From positions 1 through 37,831 of the forward strand of contig JAGOPD010000012.1 in the NCBI GenBank assembly GCA_017992175.1: a stretch of 37,831 nt of DNA. Direction: 5' to 3'. Made by a program: the position numbers and the translations under genes. The notes under the pieces are model-generated. The model saw nothing but the letters and a program-made list of their open reading frames with translations, was not told where the DNA came from and made no database searches. This stretch comes from Candidatus Saccharicenans sp. (GTDB lineage Bacteria; Acidobacteriota; Aminicenantia; Aminicenantales; Saccharicenantaceae). Shown one piece after another: positions 15,948 through 24,944 of the stretch. Position 1 is the first letter of the stretch, and each line of letters starts with the position of its first letter.

Positions 15948-17290
15948 GACTGTCCCCTTTCCCGGACTTTGAAATATAGCTTAAACATGGTCCCGCGGCC
16001 GGGCTTGCTCTGAACTTCCAGTTTTCCGTCGCAGGTATCAATGATCCGCTTGACAAAAAGCAGCCCCAGCCCGATGCCATTTTCTTTAGTCGTATAAAAA
16101 GGAGTGAACATTTTATCCTGGCTTTTCTCATCCAGGCCGGGCCCGGAATCTTTGATAATGATCAAAACATATTTATTGTTATATGGCCTGGCTCGCAAAT
16201 AAACCTTGCCTCCTTCCGGTGTAAAATCAAGGGCATTATCCAGCAAATTGACCACCGCCTCTTCAAAATAGACCGGGTCACACTGAATTAAGGGCAGCTC
16301 CGGAGCCAATTTCAAGGAGATAGCCTTCCTGGCTGCTTTAAGTTTTATGTCCGGTCTTTCCACCAAATTCAACAGAATCGGTTTGACATCGACCGGCTGA
16401 AGTTCCCGGATAGTTATTTTTAAAAAATGACTTAATTTATAAATTATATCTTCGAGGTGCTTAACCTGTTCCTGGATGATATTCAGATTGCGGCGGCAAC
16501 GGTCGGGCTGACAGGGGCTGGCCAGCATTTGCTGGGTAAAACCGCCGATTGCCACGATCGGATTCCTGAGCTGGTGAGAAACGAAAGCAGCCATCTCACC
16601 CAGGGCAGCCATCTTTTCCATTTCAACCACTTTTTTGTAGAGGTTGGTGGTATAAATATAGTTGCCGGCCAGGAGGGCACACAACCTGGCCAGTTCGATA
16701 TCATTAAGGTCAATTGGAGCGTGGGTAATTCCTTTGTCCACCACAATCTCTCCCAGAACCTCATCCTGAGCAACCAGGGGCAAACAAAGGAAACTGTCAA
16801 CCTGAATAAAGTTCATAAAATTTGGATCTACCGCCGGCTCTTTTCCGGCTTCATTAACCAGGATGATTTCCTTGTTCAGAGCAGCTAAAGCCGGCAAGGG
16901 CAAAGACTGATCTTCCAGATCATAAATGAAGTGCTTGAGTTTAGGCTGGACATCTTTGACCATCCTGGTGACCAGGTCACGGTTATAGGCTACTATTTCT
17001 GCATAACCAATGCCAGGTGAAGACAGCATAGTCCAGATAGCCTCAGCTTCTTCCGGGGATCTCGGTCCTAACCAGGTAGTGGCTTTTAACCTCATTCCAT
17101 CTTTCAAGAATAACATAGCCCGGTTAAATCCAATCCCTGAACCTGCAGTTAAAGCAGTCAGAATGACCAGGAGGTTATCTTCCAGTGAAAAAGGCTGGAA
17201 AAAGCTTTGAGCTATGATTGACAGCAAGACAAATTCTTTGGGAGTATCAGGATTAAAATTATTCGGCTGCAAGCTGTATCTTTCGATCAT
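15944..17290 (-). CDS. Soluble GAF-domain sensor histidine kinase
   Basis: 448-aa kinase without membrane segments or signal peptide, so it senses a cytosolic cue. Seen: a GAF-like sensor at about residues 38-210, the dimerisation helix with H-box phospho-acceptor H239 (AAFVSHQLRNPI), N-box N352 (NLLDNALDF), G1 box DSGPGL at 381-386 and G2 region NGIGLGLLFVKRII. Its start overlaps the glgC stop by four bases (ATGA), and its stop overlaps the response-regulator start in the same way. glgC, kinase and regulator should therefore be made together in fixed ratio. Ligand unknown. GAF cysteines are few, with no haem motif that I can see. Confidence 0.92.
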   Translation of the reverse strand: MIERYSLQPNNFNPDTPKEFVLLSIIAQSFFQPFSLEDNLLVILTALTAGSGIGFNRAMLFLKDGMRLKATTWLGPRSPEEAEAIWTMLSSPGIGYAEIVAYNRDLVTRMVKDVQPKLKHFIYDLEDQSLPLPALAALNKEIILVNEAGKEPAVDPNFMNFIQVDSFLCLPLVAQDEVLGEIVVDKGITHAPIDLNDIELARLCALLAGNYIYTTNLYKKVVEMEKMAALGEMAAFVSHQLRNPIVAIGGFTQQMLASPCQPDRCRRNLNIIQEQVKHLEDIIYKLSHFLKITIRELQPVDVKPILLNLVERPDIKLKAARKAISLKLAPELPLIQCDPVYFEEAVVNLLDNALDFTPEGGKVYLRARPYNNKYVLIIIKDSGPGLDEKSQDKMFTPFYTTKENGIGLGLLFVKRIIDTCDGKLEVQSKPGRGTMFKLYFKVRERGQS

Positions 17291-18471
17291 TCGAGCCTCC
17301 AGCCTTTAGGAATAACCCTTATGCCACCCGGGCTGACTTTGAAATTACTTCTGTCTTTTTCGAGTTCAAAGCCAACTTCAAAAGCTTCCGGGATGATCAC
17401 CTGTTTATCAATTATTGACTGGCGGACCCTGGCTCCTTTTTTAATGACCGTTCCCTCAAGGATTATTGAATTCTCTACCTCTACCTCATCTTCTATCCTG
17501 ACTCCTGGAGATAGAATAGAATTCTTAATCTGGCCGCCAAGAACCTGACAGCCCGAGCCAATAATCGAACTGGAAATTCCTCCAGCCAGAAAAAAAGATG
17601 ATGGATACTGTGGTTTATACGTCCGGATAGGCCAGTCAGCCTCATTCAGGCGGAAAGGAGGTTCAGGAGCTAAAAAATCCAGGTTAGCCTGCCAGTAGGC
17701 ATCTATGGTTCCGATATCCTGCCAGTAATCTTCATAGATACAGGCATAAGTTTTATGACGCCTGATCAGCTCTGGAATGACGTCGTGTCCAAAATCATGG
17801 GTTGATTTGGGGTTTTTGGCATCAGCAATTAAAGATCTGACCAGGACCGGAGTCTCGAACATGTAGACTCCCATCGAAATAAGTGAAACCCGGGGAGACC
17901 AGGGCAGGCCAGAGGGTTTTTTGGGTTTTTCGCTGAAGCCGGTAATCAGCTGGTTATCATCTACGCTAATCACCCCGAAGCGGCTGGCTTCCTCTACCGG
18001 ACAGGTGTGGGCCATAACTACCGCTTCTGCCTGTTTGTCAAGGAAAAACTTTAGCAATTGGCGGTAATCAGCCCGATAAACGTGATCCCCGGAAAGAACC
18101 AGAATGATATCCGGGTTTTCCTGCTGAATGGTGTAAATATTCTGAAAAACAGCATCGGCTGTTCCTTCGTACCAATGCTCGCTTAACCGTCCCTGGGCTG
18201 GCAGGGAGATTATAAATTCGTTACTTTCTGGATGGAAAATGCTCCAGCCCTGACGGATATGCCTTTCGAGGGAAAGTGACTTATATTGAGTTAACAGGGC
18301 TATTTTTCTAAAACCGGAATTCAGGGAGTTAGACAGGCTGAAGTCAATTATCCGGTAACTCCCGGCAAAAGGAACAGAGGGCTTGGCCCGGTCTTTGGTC
18401 AGAGGATAAAGCCTCTCCCCTTTTCCTCCGCATAAGATCATGACCAGAATTTTTTTATATGATGTTTCCAT
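17287..18471 (-). CDS. glgC: Glucose-1-phosphate adenylyltransferase
   Basis: Makes ADP-glucose from glucose-1-P and ATP, the committed step of bacterial glycogen synthesis. Seen: the nucleotide loop GGKGERLYPLT (about residues 15-25), KPSVPFAGSYRIIDF, FSEKPKKP, YWQDIGTIDAYW and a C-terminal left-handed beta-helix with hexapeptide repeats. Start ATG 18471 (394 aa) has GGGAGGT 11 bases upstream. It overlaps the branching-enzyme gene by 17 bases. A longer frame to 18513 lies inside that gene and has no site. Its 4-base overlap with the histidine-kinase gene is unusual for glg operons. Confidence 0.95.
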   Translation of the reverse strand: METSYKKILVMILCGGKGERLYPLTKDRAKPSVPFAGSYRIIDFSLSNSLNSGFRKIALLTQYKSLSLERHIRQGWSIFHPESNEFIISLPAQGRLSEHWYEGTADAVFQNIYTIQQENPDIILVLSGDHVYRADYRQLLKFFLDKQAEAVVMAHTCPVEEASRFGVISVDDNQLITGFSEKPKKPSGLPWSPRVSLISMGVYMFETPVLVRSLIADAKNPKSTHDFGHDVIPELIRRHKTYACIYEDYWQDIGTIDAYWQANLDFLAPEPPFRLNEADWPIRTYKPQYPSSFFLAGGISSSIIGSGCQVLGGQIKNSILSPGVRIEDEVEVENSIILEGTVIKKGARVRQSIIDKQVIIPEAFEVGFELEKDRSNFKVSPGGIRVIPKGWRLE

Positions 18472-20140
18472 TGGGAAGCAAGACCTCCCTGAACAAAGAA
18501 TCTTCTGACTCAATTTCTTCTAGCCAGAAAAAATCTTCAGGAGTTAAATTACCGGTCCTGGACAACCAGTTAAGTAATTTCATAGACCGTTCAAAATGGA
18601 GACTGGCCCTGGTCTCAGCATAATCCCCGGCGGTCATGGTAGAAATCAAAAAAGGCCAATCCGAACTTTCCAGTAGAAATTTTTCCTGACATAAAAGCTT
18701 CAGCAGCCTCAAATCTAAACTCCGGCCCGATGCTCCATTTTCCCAGAGCGGCCAGAATTTCTTTTCCAGTTCATAAATTCTCGACCAGATCCAGGCGGTC
18801 TTATCATTTAACCAGATCCAGTGGAACCCGCCTTCACCCCAGGAACCCTCAGGCAGGGAGACTAAAATCCCGGGCGGTACAGCCTCAAGGCAGCTGGAGG
18901 CTGTGGCCAGTTTAATGTTCGATTCCGGAGCCGACAGCTTTTTTATGACCTGGTATAACCATTCAGGTCCTTCAAACCACCAGTGCCCGAATAGTTCAGT
19001 ATCATATAGCGAAGTGATTATTCCCTGTTCTTGGTCCTTTAAAACTTCGGCCAGGAGCCAGACAAAATGACGGGCATGCTCTTCGACTCTGGCCGCAGCT
19101 ATCTCTGTTTCGTAAGGCAGCTTATCAGCCAGATCTGAGGAGGAAGAGGTTATCCGCCAGTAGCGCAATCCTCCCGGAAAATGCTTTTTATGAAATTCCA
19201 GATAGTAACTGTCTCCCGGGTAGCCGGAATGCCGGCTCCAGACTTGCTGGCCGGTAATTTCATCCCTGGCCATGAAGGCTACTCCCGCCGGATAGGTCAG
19301 ATAAGGCAAATAAGGAGTCTGTGGCCTGACTGGACCCGATTCATAATTTTCTTTATACCTGTCCCACAAATGCTGGAGAGCCGGAAATCTTTCTAAATAT
19401 ACTCCTCTGGCTTCTCCACCCCGCAATAAGTGATTATCAACAAAGAAATAGTTAAGATTTTCCTGACTTAAAATCTGGTCAAGGCCAAGCCGGTCATAAG
19501 GTCCAGAGCTGCCCAGAGGCGGCTGCCAGCCATAGGCTGGACGGTAAGCACATTCCGGCAGCCAGAAACCAGCCGGTTTTCTCCCGAAATATTTTTCATA
19601 AATGAACCTGCCCTGCTGGACCTGATGTCTGACACTCTGATCGCTGGCCAGCAGGGGCAGATAACCATGAGTAGCGGCTGAAGTTATAATTTCAATTGAA
19701 CCGGTTTCTTGAAAATGACCAAAAGCTGAAATCAGATCAGAATGGAACTCATCAAGAAACAGATGGTAAATATTTTCGTACCACTTCCGCCAGTACAGAG
19801 CCAGATTCATTAACTGCTTTTCGCCCGTCCGCTGGAAATAAAGATAATCACTGGCCGAAGCTTCCAGTTTCATGGTCAAATAATCGAGGAAACTTTGTCT
19901 GAAAGCCTGGCTGCTGAGCTGCTCTACCAGCACCGGGGTTAAACTGATGGTCAGTCCCGCCCGGAGGCCCTCTGTTTCGAGGCGAAGCAGAACTTCGAGT
20001 AGCGGCACATAAGTTTCAGCCGCTGCCTCAAATAGCCAGTCCGTACCATGGGGCCAGGTACCGTGGCCCATCACATAAGGAATGTGGCTGTGCAGGACAA
20101 AACAAAGCAATTTGTTATTCTTATTCAGTTTTTCAGCCAT
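18455..20140 (-). CDS. GH57 1,4-alpha-glucan branching enzyme
   Basis: Makes alpha-1,6 branches in glucan, replacing the GH13 GlgB that is absent from this window. Seen: HSHIPYV at the N-terminus followed by GTWPHGTDWLFEAAAETY, the nucleophile E196 in WLPECAYRP, acid/base D380 in YDTELFGHWW, and a C-terminal helical DUF1957-type domain. These positions fit characterised archaeal and Thermus GH57 branching enzymes (near 183 and 354) with small insertions. No signal peptide. I prefer ATG 20140 (561 aa); AGAAGG lies very close to it and TTG 20155 is the alternative. Heads the branching-enzyme, glgC, kinase, regulator and galT operon. Confidence 0.92.
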   Translation of the reverse strand: MAEKLNKNNKLLCFVLHSHIPYVMGHGTWPHGTDWLFEAAAETYVPLLEVLLRLETEGLRAGLTISLTPVLVEQLSSQAFRQSFLDYLTMKLEASASDYLYFQRTGEKQLMNLALYWRKWYENIYHLFLDEFHSDLISAFGHFQETGSIEIITSAATHGYLPLLASDQSVRHQVQQGRFIYEKYFGRKPAGFWLPECAYRPAYGWQPPLGSSGPYDRLGLDQILSQENLNYFFVDNHLLRGGEARGVYLERFPALQHLWDRYKENYESGPVRPQTPYLPYLTYPAGVAFMARDEITGQQVWSRHSGYPGDSYYLEFHKKHFPGGLRYWRITSSSSDLADKLPYETEIAAARVEEHARHFVWLLAEVLKDQEQGIITSLYDTELFGHWWFEGPEWLYQVIKKLSAPESNIKLATASSCLEAVPPGILVSLPEGSWGEGGFHWIWLNDKTAWIWSRIYELEKKFWPLWENGASGRSLDLRLLKLLCQEKFLLESSDWPFLISTMTAGDYAETRASLHFERSMKLLNWLSRTGNLTPEDFFWLEEIESEDSLFREVLLPNGNII

Positions 20141-20166
20141 ACCTTCTCTGAGCAATATTTTTTTTT

Positions 20167-20175
20167 ATTATAGCA
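20167..20175 (-). promoter_or_regulatory. Extended -10 promoter for the glucan operon
   Basis: Minus strand: TGCTATAAT (TATAAT at 20167-20172 with TG one base upstream), but no good -35 box. Expected start near 20160, giving a short A-rich leader of about 20 bases. It lies in the 91-base gap separating this operon from the GH57 gene upstream. Confidence 0.45.
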
Positions 20176-20231
20176 TATAAACTTCAGTTGAGTATCATTT
20201 CTTTAAAGTTCAGCTCACAGCTGGAGGCCGG

Positions 20232-22199
20232 TCAGTCTTCAGATAGCCCTTGGTTAAGAGTCAAGTAGAGTAAACTGGTTTGCCTGGAAGCCAGTTTTAA
20301 CCTCCAGAGAAAATGGAAACTAATTCCCTGAGTGATGATTTCAAACTCCTTTTCTGATTGAGACACCGTTTTGACCGGAAAATCCCAGATTTCAGCTGAA
20401 GCCACCGCCGCCAGGTTTAACTGCCAGCCGGGAATCTCCAGCCTGTTGGGTTTGATCTGATATTGATCCTCAAACAGGGCCAGATTCCATTCTGAACTAA
20501 AAGAAAAACTCAGGTCAGCTTCTCCTCTGTTTTCTATTTCCCAGGCGAAAAGAATTGAATTGCGGCCAGGTCTGATGATCTTTTTAATTTTAATTCTGGC
20601 CTGACTGCCTTTCAGATTGACTTCATCTTCTCTTTCCAGGACCAGACTGTCTTCTTCCAGCCTGGCCTGATATTGCCTGCCGATAAAATTTTCAGCCTCC
20701 TGGTAATAAGTCTTTTCATACTCTTCCCGGTTAATATCAACCGGAAAAATCCTGTCCAGAAAAGAATGGCGCTGGTAGCTATCAAAAATCAGCCAGCGCT
20801 GAGCTTCAGCCGGTAAAACCCGGTTAACCTCATGAATTGACTTAGCTTCACCGGCCTGTCCCCCGCTGGTTGAATACAGATGATAAAATTCCTGTCGCCT
20901 GGTGAGGACATCAGTCAGATTAACACCTTCAAAACGGTCATCAATTTCAATTACCGAACCGCCAGCGGCAGGTTTTACCCAGACAAAAAAGGCCGGTGTC
21001 CTAAGTTCATATTCGTCCTGGCCGTCCAGGTCAAAATCTGACTTTTCCCAGCCGCTTTCAAATGGCAATTTGAGCTCAGCAGAAATAAGCTGGCTGGAGA
21101 CTGCCCGCCTCAGATGAGGCAGGTATAATCCGCCGAAGACTCCGTGCCAGTAAGCATCATTACATTGAGCCCGGTAAAGGTCCTGGCTGGCCTCTTCCGC
21201 CTGGTTCTTATCAATTTCAGCGGCCACCTGAAGTGCCCGGCAGCGCAGTTGATGGCTTTCAGGATATTTCAGGTCAAAATCCCGGAATTGTCCTCCTCTT
21301 AGAAAAAGCCGGCTGTCTTCGGGCAAACTGGTTTTTAACCGGATGAATTCAGCCTGCCTGGCTGGCGGCAGAACCCATTCCATCATCTCCTCATAAGAGG
21401 CTGGCGGCAGGTAACCCCGCCCCAGGGCCGGAGTCTGGTTCATAAAAGCTGAAAAGGACAACATCTCCACCTGGTTTGATTCAAGATACTCCAGGAAAGT
21501 CTTCAACCAGCCCTGTTCATAAACCCATTTATTGGTTCCGGGCCACAGTCCGAACTTCTCCCCATCATCGCCAATAATGGCCACTTTTCCGCCCTGGTTA
21601 TCTATTTTCCGGAAATAAGAATCAATCTCTTCCAGACTTCGAAATGGGATCAAATAACGCAATTTTTTATCAATGGGGAAAATACCCAGACTCAGGCCTT
21701 CATCCTCAGTCAGATAATAGCCATAAATATTTTCCAGGCCAGCATAGTGAAAATGTTCTTCATCGAGAAGCGTATAACTGAAACCGGCCCGGTGGAGGAA
21801 GCTGGCCAGCTGAGGCTCCCAGACCCTTTCTGCCAGCCAGAGTCCTGCTGGCCTCACGCCAAATTGCTCCTGTAAGAAGTCGTTCATCAACCTTATCTGA
21901 GCCTGGCGGTCTTTTTCGGGAATCTGGGTCAGGACCGGCTCATAAAACCCGCCGCCCAGAAGCTCAACCTGGCCGGATTTAACCAGCTGCCTGACCAGTT
22001 CCAGTCCTTCCGGGTGTTTATCAAGCATAAACTCCCATAAAAAGCCGGTGAAGTGGAGGGCAAATTTAAAACCGGGGTACTGGCTGGCCAGTTGCAGGAA
22101 AGGCCAATAGGCCTGGGAAAAAGCCTGCTCAAACACATGGGTAAAGTTCCCGAGAGGCTGATGATTATGAACAGCGAAAAGAAATTTAACTTTATCCAT
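20232..22199 (-). CDS. GH57 4-alpha-glucanotransferase / alpha-amylase-like enzyme
   Basis: Retaining GH57 enzyme that moves or hydrolyses alpha-1,4-glucan segments. Seen: AVHNHQPLGNF at the N-terminus, nucleophile E124 in WLAERVWEP and acid/base aspartate in GDDGEKFGLWP (D211/D212). The positions match the Thermococcus litoralis glucanotransferase (E123, D214). The C-terminal half is a beta-rich DUF1925/DUF1926-type region. 655 aa, no signal peptide. The open frame runs to 22388, but residues before MDKVKFLF lie inside the neighbouring gene; ATG 22199 has GAGGGG three bases ahead. It overlaps the upstream GH57 gene by 8 bases. Confidence 0.92.
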   Translation of the reverse strand: MDKVKFLFAVHNHQPLGNFTHVFEQAFSQAYWPFLQLASQYPGFKFALHFTGFLWEFMLDKHPEGLELVRQLVKSGQVELLGGGFYEPVLTQIPEKDRQAQIRLMNDFLQEQFGVRPAGLWLAERVWEPQLASFLHRAGFSYTLLDEEHFHYAGLENIYGYYLTEDEGLSLGIFPIDKKLRYLIPFRSLEEIDSYFRKIDNQGGKVAIIGDDGEKFGLWPGTNKWVYEQGWLKTFLEYLESNQVEMLSFSAFMNQTPALGRGYLPPASYEEMMEWVLPPARQAEFIRLKTSLPEDSRLFLRGGQFRDFDLKYPESHQLRCRALQVAAEIDKNQAEEASQDLYRAQCNDAYWHGVFGGLYLPHLRRAVSSQLISAELKLPFESGWEKSDFDLDGQDEYELRTPAFFVWVKPAAGGSVIEIDDRFEGVNLTDVLTRRQEFYHLYSTSGGQAGEAKSIHEVNRVLPAEAQRWLIFDSYQRHSFLDRIFPVDINREEYEKTYYQEAENFIGRQYQARLEEDSLVLEREDEVNLKGSQARIKIKKIIRPGRNSILFAWEIENRGEADLSFSFSSEWNLALFEDQYQIKPNRLEIPGWQLNLAAVASAEIWDFPVKTVSQSEKEFEIITQGISFHFLWRLKLASRQTSLLYLTLNQGLSED

Positions 22200-23523
22200 T
22201 TTCCCCTCTTTGCTCACTGGCTTGCTGAAGATAAGCCAGAAACAAAGTCTCAAATTCTCTTTCTTCTGTTTCTCCTGCCCACCAGAACCAGTCAGAGCCC
22301 TCAGCCACGGCCAATGGTCTGGAAAATCCGTATTTGGCCCTGGATTCAGATAAAAGTTCCCAGGCCTTGACTTTATCTGGATGGCCAACCCATTTAAAAA
22401 AATCTCCCATCCAGCTGCCAGCCGGCAGGTTGAGACTCTTTTTTATTCTGTCTCGGGCCAGATAGTCAGAAGGCAGGCCGGGCTGAACCAATGGACTGGC
22501 TTTTATCCTGGTAAAGAGCAGCCGTAAAAAGTCAACTCCATTGTTGGCGTAAGCGCCCCAGGGATTTTCTCCATCAAGAATAATGGAACAAATGGCCTCC
22601 TCTCCGGCAATTCTGGCTCTGGCTTCCAGTCTTCTCAGGAAGTCAGCAACTGCCAGTTCGGCTGGCCAGCGCTGATACTCAAACCCAATTAAATCTGACA
22701 GCTCCCGGTCTCTGAAAAGAATAGCCGTTCCTCCGCACTGATATGGGTGATAAAGAAGACCCGGATCAGGTCCAGCCTTGAGGCTCTTCCATAAAATATG
22801 CTCATCGGTGAAGGTCAGGCTAAAACCGGCCGAAGCTATTTCTTGACAGGCCGCCTGGCTTAAAGCTCCTTCAGAAGGCCAGAGCCCGGCCGGAGCAAAA
22901 CCAAAAAGCTGATGGAAATATTCCCTGGCTTCCTGAAGCTGCCAGCGGGCATCTTCCCTGTATTTAAAATCAGGCAAGCCAGAGGCTTCAGGGCTGGCCT
23001 GGTTCAGGTCGATTAGCAATGGCAAAAGAGGATGATAATAGGGAGAAACCGTGAGCTCGATGATTTTTTTCCGGTAGAGACGCTGGAAATAGTTAAACAG
23101 GTCAGAAAGGATTTGTTGCCTCAGGTTAAGCAGCTCTCTTTTATCCTTTTTATCAGGCAGGAGCAAAGGTGAAAAGAAACTGCGCAATACTTTATCCTGA
23201 AGCTCTCGCCCCGAAGCTCCCTGCGCCTCTTTGGGGAAAAATCTTTTTAATCTCAAGATGTCTTCTTCCGATAAATCATCAGCTGATCGGGTCAGGGAAG
23301 CAAGAACCGGATCGGAGGCCAGCTGATTCTGGTAATCTTTAATCTGCTCAAGCAAACAAGGAACCAGGTTGATGGTGCAGGGGAATTCATTCTCCTCAAT
23401 CAATTTAAGCATCTGCCAGTAATTTTTGGTCGTGTGATAATTCACCCAGGGCAAAATAGTTTGCCCCGACTTGGGAAGGCGGTAAATTGGCTGATGAAAA
23501 TGCCAGAGAAAGTTAACTAACAT
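22192..23523 (-). CDS. GH57 amylopullulanase-like hydrolase
   Basis: Third GH57 enzyme, of the amylopullulanase-like/alpha-amylase branch. Seen: N-terminal WHFHQPIY, nucleophile E218 in LWPSEGAL, acid/base D317 in LDGENPWGAY, and the conserved tail AEGSDWFWWAGE. 443 aa means it is just the catalytic module, without the SLH or other extracellular modules of secreted amylopullulanases. There is no signal peptide, so it likely debranches or hydrolyses intracellular glucan. AAGGA lies 8 bases before ATG 23523. Only two bases separate it from the M28 peptidase gene upstream. Confidence 0.88.
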   Translation of the reverse strand: MLVNFLWHFHQPIYRLPKSGQTILPWVNYHTTKNYWQMLKLIEENEFPCTINLVPCLLEQIKDYQNQLASDPVLASLTRSADDLSEEDILRLKRFFPKEAQGASGRELQDKVLRSFFSPLLLPDKKDKRELLNLRQQILSDLFNYFQRLYRKKIIELTVSPYYHPLLPLLIDLNQASPEASGLPDFKYREDARWQLQEAREYFHQLFGFAPAGLWPSEGALSQAACQEIASAGFSLTFTDEHILWKSLKAGPDPGLLYHPYQCGGTAILFRDRELSDLIGFEYQRWPAELAVADFLRRLEARARIAGEEAICSIILDGENPWGAYANNGVDFLRLLFTRIKASPLVQPGLPSDYLARDRIKKSLNLPAGSWMGDFFKWVGHPDKVKAWELLSESRAKYGFSRPLAVAEGSDWFWWAGETEEREFETLFLAYLQQASEQRGENG

Positions 23524-23525
23524 TT

Positions 23526-24926
23526 TTAAATTCCTTCTTGAGAAAAATACAAGCTGGCAATCGCCAGAACTATAGCCTGAAGCTCTAATTCCCGGGGATG
23601 GACAGCTGATACCTGATCAAGAGAAGAATGATGGAAATCAAAATAGCGTTGTGATTCAGGCACCACACTCCCGGCGGCGACTCCGCTTTGAATTAATGGA
23701 CCGATATCTACTCCCCCGCCTCCAGTCCTTATCCAGTTAATTCCCAGAGGGGCTAAAATCTCTTTTAGGTTATTCGCTTTTTCAATGATTTTTTCACCTC
23801 CCCTGAGTCCCAGGCCCACGGGAGCTCCGCCACCGCTGTCCTGTTCAAAGGCCAGCAGATGTTTTTCAAGCTGTCTGCTGTCTGAAGCGGCATAGGCCAG
23901 TCCGCCTGTCCCGCCAAATTCTTCATCCATAAACAGGACGGCTCTAATTGTCCTTTTAGGCCGCAGGCCCGATTCTTGGATCAAGCGCAAAGCTTCAATG
24001 GCCACTGCACAACCGGCAGCATCATCGTTGGCTCCAGGGCTCAGGTCCCAGCTGTCCAGATGGCCGCCAATAAGAATAACCTCATCTGGTTTCTCGAGAC
24101 CGGTTAACTGGCCCAAAACGTTAGCTGAGATAACTGGGGCCAGCTGCTGGCAATTCATTTTCAGGTAAAGTCTTAGACGCGGTTCTTCTTTTAACCACTG
24201 GCTGAGCTGATCAGCCTGGCTGGTAGCGACGGCTGCCGCCGGGATCCTAGGGAGTTTTTCATCATAGGTCATCAGACCGGTATGGGGATGATCATCCAGC
24301 CGGAAAGTGACTGATCTAATCAGAACAGCCCTGGCTCCATATTTAGCAGCAGCTGAAGCTCCATTCACCCTGAACTGAGCTGCCCGCCCATAAGCGGCGA
24401 AGGAGTTAAGCTCGCCTCTGTCCATTGGAACATTAAAGAATACAATTTTGCCCTTGACGTTCTCTCCGAACTCTTCCAGCTCTTGAAAAGAATGGATTTC
24501 AATGGCTTCAGCTTCGAGGCCAGCGGGCGGGGTGCCGACACTATTACCCAGCGCACAGATATTTAGCTTTAGCTCGCCCTTTTTCTGACTTTTAACTAAG
24601 GCTTTTTCAGCTGAACCGCGCACCCAGCGGTTAACCTGGACAGGCTCTTGTCTAACCTGATCAAAACCAAGACTGGTCATTAAATCCATGGCCTGAACAA
24701 CAGCTCTGGCCGCTTCTGGACTGCCTGTCAGCCGTCCGCCAGCCGAAGCCAGAATCTTTAAGAACTCGTAAGCCTTTTCCCCCTTTAAGCCGGTCTCAGA
24801 CATCTTTTTGGCCACCAGGTTAAATTCCTGCTGGTCAACCTCACTGCCTTCGCCCGGGAAAGGAAAAATTAAAAACCATAAAAGACAGAAGATTAACCGG
24901 TTTCTCCATAGGAATGTTTTTATCAC
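23526..24926 (-). CDS. Secreted M28-family zinc peptidase with PA domain
   Basis: Carboxypeptidase-Q/aminopeptidase-like enzyme acting outside the cytoplasm. Seen: a signal peptide (FCLLWFLIFPFPGEG) in the first 27 residues, an inserted PA-type region at about 130-235, and the co-catalytic zinc set H289 (GGHLDSWDL), D301 (GANDDAAG), E335-E336 (MDEEFGG) and a late HHS. The start is GTG 24926 (466 aa), since AAGG lies 8 bases before it; GTG 24935 has no site. It lies 18 bases after the LigD-phosphoesterase gene and 2 bases before a GH57 gene, an unexpected position for a secreted peptidase. Confidence 0.88.
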   Translation of the reverse strand: MIKTFLWRNRLIFCLLWFLIFPFPGEGSEVDQQEFNLVAKKMSETGLKGEKAYEFLKILASAGGRLTGSPEAARAVVQAMDLMTSLGFDQVRQEPVQVNRWVRGSAEKALVKSQKKGELKLNICALGNSVGTPPAGLEAEAIEIHSFQELEEFGENVKGKIVFFNVPMDRGELNSFAAYGRAAQFRVNGASAAAKYGARAVLIRSVTFRLDDHPHTGLMTYDEKLPRIPAAAVATSQADQLSQWLKEEPRLRLYLKMNCQQLAPVISANVLGQLTGLEKPDEVILIGGHLDSWDLSPGANDDAAGCAVAIEALRLIQESGLRPKRTIRAVLFMDEEFGGTGGLAYAASDSRQLEKHLLAFEQDSGGGAPVGLGLRGGEKIIEKANNLKEILAPLGINWIRTGGGGVDIGPLIQSGVAAGSVVPESQRYFDFHHSSLDQVSAVHPRELELQAIVLAIASLYFSQEGI

Positions 24927-24944
24927 AGGTTGCACCTTAAATAT

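Noticed and set aside
16457-16888. 143-codon plus-strand frame inside the histidine-kinase gene
   Set aside because: It is antisense to the H-box/GAF region, and the composition is that of a shadow frame.
22200-22388. 63-residue N-terminal extension of the GH57 glucanotransferase
   Set aside because: It lies fully inside the upstream GH57 gene, lacks a ribosome site, and the GH57 fold begins at MDKVKFLF.
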